A DNA stretch of 64,000 nt from Sulfurovaceae bacterium (lineage in GTDB: Bacteria > Campylobacterota > Campylobacteria > Campylobacterales > Sulfurovaceae): positions 62,001-126,000 of the forward strand of contig JAQTLE010000002.1 of the NCBI GenBank assembly GCA_028715055.1. Direction: 5' to 3'. The notes under the pieces are model-generated. The model worked only from the letters and a program-made list of their open reading frames with translations. It had not been told where the DNA came from and did not search any database. The translations under genes and the position numbers were made by a program. Positions within the stretch are counted from its first letter, which is position 1; each line of letters starts with the position of its first letter. Shown here in pieces: positions 51,727 through 61,914 of this stretch.

Positions 51727-53483
51727 CATTATGTAATATTTCTACACTTTTTAGAGATATATTTAAATTTAAAAAATTACTTTTTTGGGGACAGGTAGTA
51801 GCCATTCTTACTACTTTGCTTGTCTCGGTCATCCCTCTTTTTATCCCGCTTTTGGTTGATGAATTATTATTACATAAAAAACCTAGGCTAACGCTTTTAG
51901 TATCCAAATTGCTAGGAGATATGAGTGTAAGTGGATATGTGTTGAGCATTTTGGTCGTAATTATATTGTTGCGATTATCATCAGCCATGTTAGGCATATT
52001 GCAATCAAAGATTTTTACAACAATATCAAAACAAATAAGTTACAAGCTTCGCGTAGTTCTTTTGGATCATTTAAAATTGGTTTCGTTAAAGGAATATGAG
52101 AATTTTAGCGTCGGCTCTATTACATCCAAGCTGGTTACAGATATTGAAACAATAGACGGATTTATAAGTACTACTATTAGCAAGCTTGTTATTGCTGTAC
52201 TTACGCTTTTATTTTCAAGTATAATATTATTGTGGATCCATTGGCAATTGGCTCTTTTTATACTAATAACAAATCCTATAGTAGTATTTTTTACAGCCAA
52301 ACTCTCGCGCAATATCGGATCGCTCAAAAAAGAAGAAAATAGAGCCATAGAGGAATTCCAAGGCACTCTCTCAGAAACTTTGGAGCTTTTTCATCAGATA
52401 AAAGCCACAAACAAAGAAGAGTATTTTTTTGACAAAACCATAATCAAGGCAGACGAGCTTAAAAACTATGCGATCGCATACGGATATAAGAGCGAAGTGG
52501 CAATGAAGTGGTCTTATCTTTTGTTTTTAAATGGATATGAAGTATTTAGAGCGGTAAGCATTTTGGCCGTTGCATATAGTGATCTTAGTGTTGGGCTGAT
52601 GCTCGCGATTTTCTCTTATCTGTGGGTAATGGTAGGGCCTACTCAAGATATTATAAATTTTCAATACGCACTATCTACTGCAAAAGCGGCTTGCGGACGC
52701 ATAAATAGCATTTTTTTGATGGAGCAGGAACGACTTATCCCAAATCAAAAAGATCCTTTTGACGACAAAGAAAGTATAGGTATTGAGCTTAAAGATGTTT
52801 CATTTTCTTATAAAGAAGGTAAAGAGATATTAAAAAATATCAATATGGAATTTAAAGCAGGACAAAAGATAGCCATAGTTGGTGCCAGCGGCAGCGGCAA
52901 AACAACATTGGCAAATTTGATCGTTGGGTTTTATCATGTCGACAAAGGAGAGATTTTTTATGATGGCGAGTCAAGCGAAAATATAGCTTTGTCAACTATA
53001 CGAGAAAATATACATCTTATATTGCAACATCCTAAACTCTTTCATGATACAATACGCTTTAATTTGACATTGGGAAAATCTTATAGTGATGAAGAAATTC
53101 ATCAAGCACTTACCATTGCTCAATTAGATGATGTGGTAGCTAAGCTCGAAAATGGCTTAGATACTAAGGTAGGACGAGACGGTATCAAACTAAGTGGCGG
53201 GCAAAGACAAAGAATTGCAATTGCCAGAATGATTCTTAGCAATCCAAAAGTAGTTATATTTGATGAATCAACTTCAGCGCTTGATACTCATACTGAGGTA
53301 AGATTGTTTAAAGCACTTTCAAAGTTTTTGGCACAAAAAACTGTTATCACTATTGCACACAGGCTTAGTACGATACAGAATGCCGATATGATTTTTGTAC
53401 TCGAGCATGGTGAGCTTATAGATAGCGGTACACCGGAAATACTTTTGGCAAAAGAAAATAGTTACTTTGCAAATATGAAGTAA
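51723..53483 (+). CDS. ABC transporter, fused permease/ATP-binding protein
   Basis: Six-TM N-terminal region; Walker A GASGSGKTT; LSGGQRQRIAIARMIL; ATGA overlap with serB. Confidence 0.95.
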   Translation: MTLCNISTLFRDIFKFKKLLFWGQVVAILTTLLVSVIPLFIPLLVDELLLHKKPRLTLLVSKLLGDMSVSGYVLSILVVIILLRLSSAMLGILQSKIFTTISKQISYKLRVVLLDHLKLVSLKEYENFSVGSITSKLVTDIETIDGFISTTISKLVIAVLTLLFSSIILLWIHWQLALFILITNPIVVFFTAKLSRNIGSLKKEENRAIEEFQGTLSETLELFHQIKATNKEEYFFDKTIIKADELKNYAIAYGYKSEVAMKWSYLLFLNGYEVFRAVSILAVAYSDLSVGLMLAIFSYLWVMVGPTQDIINFQYALSTAKAACGRINSIFLMEQERLIPNQKDPFDDKESIGIELKDVSFSYKEGKEILKNINMEFKAGQKIAIVGASGSGKTTLANLIVGFYHVDKGEIFYDGESSENIALSTIRENIHLILQHPKLFHDTIRFNLTLGKSYSDEEIHQALTIAQLDDVVAKLENGLDTKVGRDGIKLSGGQRQRIAIARMILSNPKVVIFDESTSALDTHTEVRLFKALSKFLAQKTVITIAHRLSTIQNADMIFVLEHGELIDSGTPEILLAKENSYFANMK

Positions 53484-53486
53484 ATT

Positions 53487-53504
53487 ATTTTGCCTAGGCA
53501 AAAT
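53487..53504. promoter_or_regulatory. 18-bp perfect palindrome between the ABC transporter gene and uppP
   Basis: ATTTTGCCTAGGCAAAAT, 3 bp after the ABC transporter stop codon. Confidence 0.6.
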
Positions 53505-53561
53505 CTGAAATATTTATTATTTTTTTCAGAAGACCTCGCTAAATTAAATATAGGAATTTGA

Positions 53562-54335
53562 ATGACAATTATAGACGCACTAATCCTAGGCACACTAGAA
53601 GGCTTAACCGAGTTTTTGCCGATATCTAGTACAGGACATTTAATATTAGTTTCAGATCTTTTAGGGCTCAAGCAAACAGATGCTCAAAAAGCATTCGAGG
53701 TTTCCATACAATTAGGTAGCATATTGGCGGTATTATTTTTATTTGCCCAAAAACTATTGGTAGATAGATCATTATGGCTCAAAATCGGTGTAGCTTTTTT
53801 ACCTACTGCGATATTTGGATTTTTATTTTATAAAACAATAAAATCGTTATTCGGCATAGAAACAGTAGCTGTGATGCTTGTTCTTGGTGGTATTGTATTT
53901 TTGATCGTAGAATATCTCCATCGTAATCGCGATGATTCGAAAGACAAGACAGTTGAGGGTCTTACAATAAAAGAATCGTTAATGATAGGATTATTCCAAA
54001 GCATATCAATGATCCCAGGTACTAGCAGATCAGGAATGACTATGCTTGGAGGTATTTTTGCCGGACTTTCACGCAAGAGTGCGGCCGAATTTTCATTTTT
54101 GCTCGCAATCCCAACAATGTTCGTGGCAACGGCATATGATCTTTATAAAAATAGAACCACAATGGTAGTCGAAGATTATTCTTTGGTAGCTATAGGGTTT
54201 ATAGCGGCATTTGTAGTGGCTCTTATTACAGTAAAATGGATGATGCAATTTCTTACACGTCATACATTTGTGGTTTTTGGTATATATCGTATTATTGTCG
54301 GTTTATCATTTTGGTTTTTTGTAATACAACATTAA
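53562..54335 (+). CDS. uppP: Undecaprenyl-diphosphatase
   Basis: GTLEGLTEFLPISSTGHLIL; PGTSRSGMTMLGG. Confidence 0.97.
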   Translation: MTIIDALILGTLEGLTEFLPISSTGHLILVSDLLGLKQTDAQKAFEVSIQLGSILAVLFLFAQKLLVDRSLWLKIGVAFLPTAIFGFLFYKTIKSLFGIETVAVMLVLGGIVFLIVEYLHRNRDDSKDKTVEGLTIKESLMIGLFQSISMIPGTSRSGMTMLGGIFAGLSRKSAAEFSFLLAIPTMFVATAYDLYKNRTTMVVEDYSLVAIGFIAAFVVALITVKWMMQFLTRHTFVVFGIYRIIVGLSFWFFVIQH

Positions 54336-54357
54336 TTTAGATCTTGAATTTATTAAG

Positions 54358-54376
54358 CCCCATTAATTGGGGTTTT
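54358..54376 (+). terminator. Hairpin with U-tract after uppP
   Basis: CCCCATTAATTGGGG followed by TTTT. Confidence 0.7.
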
Positions 54377-54379
54377 ATT

Positions 54380-54399
54380 AAGTTCAAAAAGTTGAACTT
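54380..54399 (+). promoter_or_regulatory. Leader hairpin abutting the helicase RBS
   Basis: AAGTTCAA-AAAG-TTGAACTT immediately before GAAAGG and ATG at 54412. Confidence 0.5.
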
Positions 54400-54411
54400 G
54401 AAAGGTAATGA

Positions 54412-55794
54412 ATGAATTTTAATGAATTTAATTTTCACCCAGATATTGCAAAGGGTGTTAGAATAGCTGGTTTTAGTGAACCAAGTCCTATTCAAGAGAT
54501 GGCTATTCCTATCATAGAAAATGGAAAGGATATGGTTGGTCAAGCCCATACAGGTACAGGTAAAACAGCAGCGTTTGGTTTGCCGATTTTGGATAAGATA
54601 GCCAAGGGTAGCTGTGAGAGAGCCTTGATAATTACACCCACTAGAGAGCTCGCTACTCAAGTAAGTGATGAGCTCTATCATCTTGGCCGATTTGCCGGCA
54701 TTCGTACTTTGACTGTTTATGGCGGAGTAGGATATGGTAGACAAATAGCTCTTATTCACAAAGGTGTTCAGATAGTTGTAGCAACGCCAGGACGATTAAA
54801 AGATTTGTATAAAAAAGGTAAAATTGATACTTTTAATCCAGAAATTGTAGTTCTTGATGAAGCAGATGAAATGTTAGATATGGGTTTTTTGGATGATATT
54901 AAAGAAATTTTTGAATATATACCTCAAAACAGACAAACACTTTTGTTTTCTGCTACCATGCCAGAACCTATAAAAGATTTGGCAGAGAATATACTTTACC
55001 ATCCGGAATTTGTCTCAGTAGTTAATGAAGCTGAAACAGTTAATAATATAATTGAACAACGATATTACGTAATAGAAGAAAATCAAAGAGATGAGGCTAT
55101 AGTTAAACTATTGGAAACAGAAGATACAGAGAAATGCATAATATTTTGCCGTATGAAAAGAGAAGTAGATAGATTAAGCGAACATTTACAAGCACTTGGT
55201 TTCAGTGCCAAAGGTTTGCATGGAGATATGGAACAAGACGAGAGAGATGCTGTCATAAAAGCATATCGCAGAGGTGAAGTTAAGATAATGATAGCCACAG
55301 ATGTAGCTGCTAGAGGGCTTGATGTGAAGGGTGTAAGTCATGTATTTAATTACCATATACCTTTTGATCCTCAAAGTTATGTTCATCGTATAGGTCGTAC
55401 CGGCAGAGCAGGTAAAAGCGGTCAGGCTATTACTTTGGTTTCTACTGAAGAATTTAAAGAGCTTCAACGTATTCGAAAAGAAGTAGGGGCAGAGATGAAA
55501 TTGGCTACTATAGAAAATAGCTATGCTTTGCAACATGATGATTATGAAGCTATTATGACAAAGATAAATTCTATTAATATAACTCAAGATGCAAAAATTT
55601 TCACAGAATCTTATATATTAAATGATAAAGATTTGATTCTAGAAAAACTTTTAAGTTATTATTTAACAAGAGAATCTGGTGCATTTGGCGGAACTATTGG
55701 TTTTGATGAAACAGAGGTACAAGATCTAATGGCAAGTTATAACAACGAGCAAACCGTTATAAACAAACAAAATCGCCGTAAAAAGCGAAGATAG
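54412..55794 (+). CDS. DEAD-box RNA helicase
   Basis: Q motif; AHTGTGKTAAFGLP; DEAD in VLDEADEMLDMGF; SATMP; YVHRIGRTGRAG. Confidence 0.96.
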   Translation: MNFNEFNFHPDIAKGVRIAGFSEPSPIQEMAIPIIENGKDMVGQAHTGTGKTAAFGLPILDKIAKGSCERALIITPTRELATQVSDELYHLGRFAGIRTLTVYGGVGYGRQIALIHKGVQIVVATPGRLKDLYKKGKIDTFNPEIVVLDEADEMLDMGFLDDIKEIFEYIPQNRQTLLFSATMPEPIKDLAENILYHPEFVSVVNEAETVNNIIEQRYYVIEENQRDEAIVKLLETEDTEKCIIFCRMKREVDRLSEHLQALGFSAKGLHGDMEQDERDAVIKAYRRGEVKIMIATDVAARGLDVKGVSHVFNYHIPFDPQSYVHRIGRTGRAGKSGQAITLVSTEEFKELQRIRKEVGAEMKLATIENSYALQHDDYEAIMTKINSINITQDAKIFTESYILNDKDLILEKLLSYYLTRESGAFGGTIGFDETEVQDLMASYNNEQTVINKQNRRKKRR

Positions 55795-55838
55795 AATTTC
55801 TTTTTAACTTATAGTAAGTAAAAGTAGTTTACAATCAC

Positions 55839-55869
55839 GTACAAAATATCAATAGGGATATTTTAGTAC
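55839..55869. other. Hairpin in the leader of the biotin-dependent carboxylase gene
   Basis: GTACAAAATATC ... GATATTTTAGTAC, a 12-bp stem with a single bulge. Confidence 0.45.
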
Positions 55870-55923
55870 AAAACACTCAGAAAAAGAGATGTTTATTACA
55901 AAAAAAGGTCAAAGGTATCGGGG

Positions 55924-57711
55924 ATGGCTAAAAAGTATATTGATATTATGGACACAACCTTTAGAGACGGATTTCAATCCGTTTTTGGAGGTCGTGTGCT
56001 TATGGAAGATTTTCTTCCAGCAGTAGAAGCTGCCAAAAAAGCAGGAATTAATCATTTTGAATTCGGCGGTGGAGCAAGATTTCAATCACTTTTCTTTTAT
56101 TTGAGAGAAAATGCGTTTGACATGATGGATAAATTTAGAGAAGTAGTTGGCCCTAAGGCAAATTTACAAGTACTTTCTCGCGGTATAAATACCGTTATGC
56201 TTGATACAGGCAGCAGAGAGATGATCGATCTATTTGCTAAAATGTTTGCAAAACATGGTACTTCAACAGTAAGAAATTTTGACGCGCTTAATGATGTTAA
56301 TAATCTTATATATAGTGCCGAATGTATCAAAAAATATAACATGAACCATGAAGCAGTAGTTACTATTATGGATTTGCCTCCTGGATGTAACGGTGCACAC
56401 GATGTGGTTTTTTATGAAAAAACATTACGCAATATCTTGGATAGTGGTATGAGTTTTGATAGCGTTTGTTTTAAAGATGCAAGCGGCACATCAAATCCGC
56501 ACAAAGTTTTTGAAACAATAGCTATGGCTAGAAAACTTTTAGGTGAAAGCGTACATCTTAGATTCCATACACATGAAACCGCCGGAGTAAGCGTAGCTTC
56601 TTATCTTGCAGCTCTTGAAGCAGGTGCAAACGGTATAGATTTGGCTGCATCTCCCGTGAGTGGTGGAACAAGTCAACCTGATATTCTTACAATGATACAT
56701 GCTACAAAAGGTTCAGATTATAACCTCGGTGATTTAGATGTTCTAAAAATTCTAAAATATGAAGAAACTTTGAAAGATTGCCTCAAAGATTATATGATAC
56801 CACCTGAAGCTACTCAGGTTTCTCCAATTATTCCATTTTCTCCTATGCCAGGCGGTGCCTTGACTGCTAATACTCAAATGATGAGAGATGCCGGAAATCT
56901 TGATAAATTCGATGAAGTAATATTAGCTATGAAAGAAGTAGTTGAAAGAGGCGGATATGGTACTTCTGTAACTCCTGTTAGCCAGTTTTATTGGCAACAA
57001 GCTTACGCAAATGTAATGTTTGGTCCATGGAAACAAATTGCTCCTGGATATGGCCGTATGGTATTGGGATATTTTGGTAAAACTCCAGTACCTGCTGACA
57101 GTGAGATCATAAAACTAGCAAGTGAGCAATTGAAACTTGAGCCTACAACTGAAAATCCTTTGGATATTGCAGATAAAGACGAAACCAAATCAATAGCATA
57201 TTGGACAAATGTGCTTAATGAAGAGGGTCTTAAAGTCACAGATGAAAATATATTTATAGCAGCATCATGTGACAAAAAAGGTATAGCCTTCCTTAAAGGT
57301 GAAGGGCCATTAATGGTCAGAAAAGGTAAATATACAACTACACAGGGAGAAGATATGAGCGGTAATTACACAGTCATGGTTGACGGCAAAAAATATAGCG
57401 TACAAGTAGCAGAGGGCAATGCTGACATTCAGATCAAAGAAGTTTCAAAAACTGCCGAAACAACAGCACCGGTTGCTGCTAGCAGTAGTGCAGCGGGTAG
57501 TGTTAAAATAAATTCTCAAACACCTGGCAACGTATGGCAAATCTTGGTTAAAGTTGGAGATAGCGTAACTGAGGGACAAAAAATTATGATACTCGAAGCC
57601 ATGAAAATGGAAATCGATATCGTTGCTCCAAAAGACGGTGTGATCGCTTCTATTGATGTCGCATTAAATGATGCTGTTCAAGATGGTCAGCTTTTAGCTT
57701 CTTTGGAATAG
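55924..57711 (+). CDS. Pyruvate carboxylase subunit B / oxaloacetate decarboxylase alpha subunit
   Basis: DIMDTTFRDGFQSVFGGRV; C-terminal biotinyl motif LEAMKMEIDI. Confidence 0.93.
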   Translation: MAKKYIDIMDTTFRDGFQSVFGGRVLMEDFLPAVEAAKKAGINHFEFGGGARFQSLFFYLRENAFDMMDKFREVVGPKANLQVLSRGINTVMLDTGSREMIDLFAKMFAKHGTSTVRNFDALNDVNNLIYSAECIKKYNMNHEAVVTIMDLPPGCNGAHDVVFYEKTLRNILDSGMSFDSVCFKDASGTSNPHKVFETIAMARKLLGESVHLRFHTHETAGVSVASYLAALEAGANGIDLAASPVSGGTSQPDILTMIHATKGSDYNLGDLDVLKILKYEETLKDCLKDYMIPPEATQVSPIIPFSPMPGGALTANTQMMRDAGNLDKFDEVILAMKEVVERGGYGTSVTPVSQFYWQQAYANVMFGPWKQIAPGYGRMVLGYFGKTPVPADSEIIKLASEQLKLEPTTENPLDIADKDETKSIAYWTNVLNEEGLKVTDENIFIAASCDKKGIAFLKGEGPLMVRKGKYTTTQGEDMSGNYTVMVDGKKYSVQVAEGNADIQIKEVSKTAETTAPVAASSSAAGSVKINSQTPGNVWQILVKVGDSVTEGQKIMILEAMKMEIDIVAPKDGVIASIDVALNDAVQDGQLLASLE

Positions 57712-57756
57712 TCATTATATTGCATAAGGCAGTTAATAGGATAAAATAGAGTTTTT

Positions 57757-57786
57757 GAAGTAAAATTTTAAAATATTTTTTACTTC
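57757..57786. promoter_or_regulatory. 9-bp inverted repeat upstream of pckA
   Basis: GAAGTAAAA ... TTTTACTTC, ending 27 bp before the ATG. Confidence 0.4.
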
Positions 57787-57813
57787 TTCGTGATTTTTTA
57801 AAAAGAGGAAAAT

Positions 57814-59403
57814 ATGGACACCAAGTTACCAGTGGGGCTTGATAAATTAGGGCTAAAAGACATTAAAAATGTATACTATAATTTAGATTATGATACATTG
57901 CAAATGCACGAAATAAATCAATCGGAATGCAAGCTTTCAGAAAATGGAACAGCTATGTGTGATACAGGTATTTTTACCGGCAGAAGTCCAAAAGACAAAT
58001 ATTTTGTCAAACAACCACCATCAGAGTATGAAATTGCTTGGGGCGATGTAAATAAACCGATTAAAAAAGAAATCTATGATGAATTGTTAGAGCTCAGCAA
58101 AGAACAATTATCGGGCAAATCCATTTATATTATGGATGTATATGCCGGTGCGAGTCTTCAAAGTCGTAAAAAAATTAGATTTATATCAGAAGTTGCATGG
58201 CAAGCACATTTTGTGAAAAATATGTTTATTCGTCCGACCGAAGATGAATTGAAAGATTTTGAGCCAGACTTTGTAGTTTTCAATGCCTGTAAAACAGTCA
58301 ATGAAAAATACAAAGAACAAGGATTGAATTCTGATGTTTTCATTATTTTTAATATAGAAGACAATATCTCTATAATCGGTGGCACTTGGTATGGTGGAGA
58401 GATGAAAAAAGGTATATTCTCCATGATGAACTATTGGCTCCCATTGGAGGGAAAACTCTCTATGCATTGCTCGGCAAATGTTGGTGAAAAAGGTGATGTA
58501 TGTCTATTTTTTGGGCTCTCTGGCACAGGAAAAACAACGCTATCAACAGATCCACACCGCGCATTAATCGGAGATGATGAACATGGATGGGATGAAAGCG
58601 GTGTATTTAACTTTGAAGGTGGATGTTACGCGAAGGTTATAAATTTAGATCCTTCAAGTGAGCCGGAGATTTACGCTGCAATACGTAAAAATGCTCTTTT
58701 GGAAAATGTGGTATGCAATAACAACGGAATTATCGATTATAGCGATGATAGCAAAACGGAAAACACTAGAGTATCATATCCTATTGAACACATAGAAAAC
58801 TACCAAGAAAATCTACAAGCCGGACATCCTAATAATATAATATTTTTAACCGCGGATGCATTTGGGGTATTGCCTCCTGTAAGTAAACTTACTAAAGAAC
58901 AGGCAATGTACTATTTTCTTAGCGGCTACACAGCCAAAGTAGCAGGAACCGAACGAGGTATTAAAGAACCAGTAGCTACTTTTTCTGCTTGTTTTGGAGA
59001 AGCATTTCTGCCGCTCCATCCTACTAGATATGCTAAGTTGCTTGGAGAAAAAATTGATGACCACGGTGTTAATGTTTATCTGCTAAACACCGGTTGGACT
59101 GGTGGATCTTATGGCGCCGGCAAAAGAATGAGTATTAAAAATACAAGAGCTTGCATAGATGCTATTTTAAATGGAAATATATTGAATGCAGAGTTTGATT
59201 CATTAGATATCTTCGATTTGGCTATACCAAAAGCATTACCAGGTGTAGATACTAGTGTCCTAAATCCTCGCAATACTTGGGAAAATAAAGAAGAATATGA
59301 TGCAATGTTAAAAAAACTTGCCAATATGTTTATAGAAAACTTCCATAGATATGATGACAATGGCGGAGAGTTTGATTACGCATCTGCGGGCCCAAAACTT
59401 TAA
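57814..59403 (+). CDS. pckA: ATP-dependent phosphoenolpyruvate carboxykinase
   Basis: [61 protein letters not shown]. Confidence 0.97.
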   Translation: MDTKLPVGLDKLGLKDIKNVYYNLDYDTLQMHEINQSECKLSENGTAMCDTGIFTGRSPKDKYFVKQPPSEYEIAWGDVNKPIKKEIYDELLELSKEQLSGKSIYIMDVYAGASLQSRKKIRFISEVAWQAHFVKNMFIRPTEDELKDFEPDFVVFNACKTVNEKYKEQGLNSDVFIIFNIEDNISIIGGTWYGGEMKKGIFSMMNYWLPLEGKLSMHCSANVGEKGDVCLFFGLSGTGKTTLSTDPHRALIGDDEHGWDESGVFNFEGGCYAKVINLDPSSEPEIYAAIRKNALLENVVCNNNGIIDYSDDSKTENTRVSYPIEHIENYQENLQAGHPNNIIFLTADAFGVLPPVSKLTKEQAMYYFLSGYTAKVAGTERGIKEPVATFSACFGEAFLPLHPTRYAKLLGEKIDDHGVNVYLLNTGWTGGSYGAGKRMSIKNTRACIDAILNGNILNAEFDSLDIFDLAIPKALPGVDTSVLNPRNTWENKEEYDAMLKKLANMFIENFHRYDDNGGEFDYASAGPKL

Positions 59404-59424
59404 ATACATTTTATTTTATCATAT

Positions 59425-59471
59425 AATAATCTATCCAGTTTCTGTCCATAACAAAAATTAGATAGATTATT
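59425..59471. terminator. Putative terminator hairpin downstream of pckA
   Basis: AATAATCTATC ... GATAGATTATT, 11-bp stem with 25-nt loop. Confidence 0.45.
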
Positions 59472-59667
59472 TGTGATATTTAGTTCATTACAAAATAGAT
59501 AATCTTCACTTTTTAATCTATTCAACACAACGCAAAGCATTATCATTAAAACCCTTATTTGTTATAAATGCCAATAAACTTCCTTTAAAAATATTAAAAT
59601 AATTAGATAAAATAATTTTTCATTACAAATACGATATAATAAATTATATAACTTAGCAAAGGCATTT

Positions 59668-60354
59668 ATGGATAAAACACGTAAAATCAGAATATTATTA
59701 GTTGAAGATGATAGCAATCTCAATAATACTATTATGGATTTTTTAGAATCAAAAGGCTATTATGTAGATGCTGTATTTGATGGAGAAGAAGCGCAAGATA
59801 AATTATATGAAACCAGATATGATTTATTGCTTTTGGATGTAAATATACCTCTAAAAAATGGATTTGTACTATTAAAAGAAGCTAGGGAAAATAATGTAGT
59901 TGCACCTGCTATTTTTATTACATCACTTAACAGCACGGATGATCTGGAAATAGGCTTTAAAAGCGGTTGTGATGATTATATAAGAAAACCATTCGAACTT
60001 AAAGAACTTTTTATTCGAATAGAAACACTTCTAAGAAGAGAGTTTTATCATGAGGTTAAAACTACTTTGCATATTGCAAATAAAATCGAATATAATATTG
60101 ACAATAATGATTTGATAATAAACGGAGTACATACATATCTTGGAAATAAAGAAGCCAAGCTTTTAAAGCTATTTATGCAGCATATCGGGGAAATATTATC
60201 TCATGAAAGAATTTATGAATATTTATGGGATTACGATGAAGAGCCAAGCGATACTGCTCTTAGAACATATATTAAAAATCTTAGAAAAATAATTGGGAAG
60301 GATTGTATTGCAAGCATTAAAAAGCAAGGCTACAAATTCATTACTTGCGAGTGA
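59668..60354 (+). CDS. OmpR/PhoB-family response regulator
   Basis: RILLVEDDSNLNNTIMDFLESKGYYVD; LLLLDVNIPLKNG; winged-helix C-terminus DTALRTYIKNLRKIIG. Confidence 0.95.
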   Translation: MDKTRKIRILLVEDDSNLNNTIMDFLESKGYYVDAVFDGEEAQDKLYETRYDLLLLDVNIPLKNGFVLLKEARENNVVAPAIFITSLNSTDDLEIGFKSGCDDYIRKPFELKELFIRIETLLRREFYHEVKTTLHIANKIEYNIDNNDLIINGVHTYLGNKEAKLLKLFMQHIGEILSHERIYEYLWDYDEEPSDTALRTYIKNLRKIIGKDCIASIKKQGYKFITCE

Positions 60355-61498
60355 AAAAAAATCTTTATTTAGATTTCTGACACTTTATATTCTTATGATG
60401 ATGAGTATTATCGTATTAATCTCACTTTTCTATTATCAAAATCAAGAAAAAACTATGTTCTTGAGCAAAAGAGATATGCTTTCTGATTATGCATACGAAC
60501 AAATTAAAAAATTAAAAATACTTCATGATTCATTTCCTGCTCATAATATATATCCTAGAGACCCGAGATTTAAAAGCGCTATTTATGATTTGGAATATGT
60601 CAAAATATTTTCACTTATTGATAGTAATGATATAGATTTCAATAAAGATATGTATATAACAGACGATAACAAGATACATTTTATAAAAACATTGTACGAA
60701 TACTATCTTGGGGCTAAATATCTTATTTTAGAAATTCCTGATGATGGACAATGGAAAGATGAAGCTTGGCAAAATATCTTTATTTTTGGTGGAATTGCCA
60801 TTATCCTATTTACTATAATTGGTTTTTATATTGCAAATCTTTTTTTAGATCCTATGAGATCTTCCATATTATTACTTGATAGATTTATAAAAGATACTAC
60901 ACATGAATTAAATACTCCGTTAAGTGCAATTTTGGCAAATATAGAAATGATAGATATGACTTCAATAACCAATGATAATAAAAAAAAGATCAATCGGATC
61001 AATATAGCAGCCAAAACCGTGTCACAACTATATCAAGATCTAACATATTTGACATTAGAACACGATATTCACAAGAATGATGAAAATGTAGAAAACAAGT
61101 CTTTAATAGAAAGTCGCGTAGAATGTTTTGATATTTTGGCAAAATCAAAAGATATAACTTTTATTCTTGATCTTGAGGAGAGTTATATCTATATTAATCG
61201 CCGTAAATGGACAAGAGTCATAGATAATCTGCTCTCAAATGCCATAAAATACAATACTAGAAAAGGTACAATTTATATAACTCTCGAACAAAATATGTTA
61301 ATAGTAAGTGACACCGGTATAGGTATAGAAACGACTAAAATACCTTTTGTATTTGATAGATATGCAAGGTTTAATAATAGTGAAGGCGGATTTGGTATAG
61401 GACTCAGTATTGTTAAAAAAATTATTGAGGAGTATAATATGCAAATTGAAATTAAATCCAGACCAAAATATGGAACTATAGTGAGCATTAAATGGTAA
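60293..61498 (+). CDS. Sensor histidine kinase
   Basis: Two TM segments flanking a periplasmic domain; H-box KDTTHELNTPLSAI; N/G boxes VIDNLLSNAIKYNTR, VSDTGIGI, GFGIGLSIVKKI. True start uncertain because the ORF overlaps the response regulator. Confidence 0.93.
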   Translation: MGRIVLQALKSKATNSLLASEKKSLFRFLTLYILMMMSIIVLISLFYYQNQEKTMFLSKRDMLSDYAYEQIKKLKILHDSFPAHNIYPRDPRFKSAIYDLEYVKIFSLIDSNDIDFNKDMYITDDNKIHFIKTLYEYYLGAKYLILEIPDDGQWKDEAWQNIFIFGGIAIILFTIIGFYIANLFLDPMRSSILLLDRFIKDTTHELNTPLSAILANIEMIDMTSITNDNKKKINRINIAAKTVSQLYQDLTYLTLEHDIHKNDENVENKSLIESRVECFDILAKSKDITFILDLEESYIYINRRKWTRVIDNLLSNAIKYNTRKGTIYITLEQNMLIVSDTGIGIETTKIPFVFDRYARFNNSEGGFGIGLSIVKKIIEEYNMQIEIKSRPKYGTIVSIKW

Positions 61499-61824
61499 GA
61501 ATGTTTATATTATGGTGTGCAATACTACTGTCATTAAATGCAACAGATGCTTATGATAAAAATTGTGTAAAATGCCATGCTTCATTGCCTATTTCTTTAG
61601 AGAAAATATTTATGCAATATCTTGCTGCATATGGTGGAAAAAATAATGTGAAAGTTGGTTTAGATCATTACTTTAGATATCCAGCAAAAGACATTTCTGT
61701 GATGCCAAGCGAATTTTTAAATAAGTATGGCGTATATTATCATTACAAAAACAATGATAATGAATTGAAAAAAGCAATAGATATTTATTGGGAAAAATAT
61801 AAAGTCATTGGGCGGTTAAAATAA
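61492..61824 (+). CDS. Small exported c-type cytochrome-like protein
   Basis: Signal peptide; single CVKCH; start overlaps the histidine kinase stop (ATGGTAA), alternative ATG at 61501. Confidence 0.75.
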   Translation: MVRMFILWCAILLSLNATDAYDKNCVKCHASLPISLEKIFMQYLAAYGGKNNVKVGLDHYFRYPAKDISVMPSEFLNKYGVYYHYKNNDNELKKAIDIYWEKYKVIGRLK

Positions 61825-61914
61825 TTTTAATATCTAAGTTAGCATTTTTTTCACAATACTCTCACGATTGTTATGCTAAAATACGATTATCAATATACAA
61901 CAAAGGACATAACG

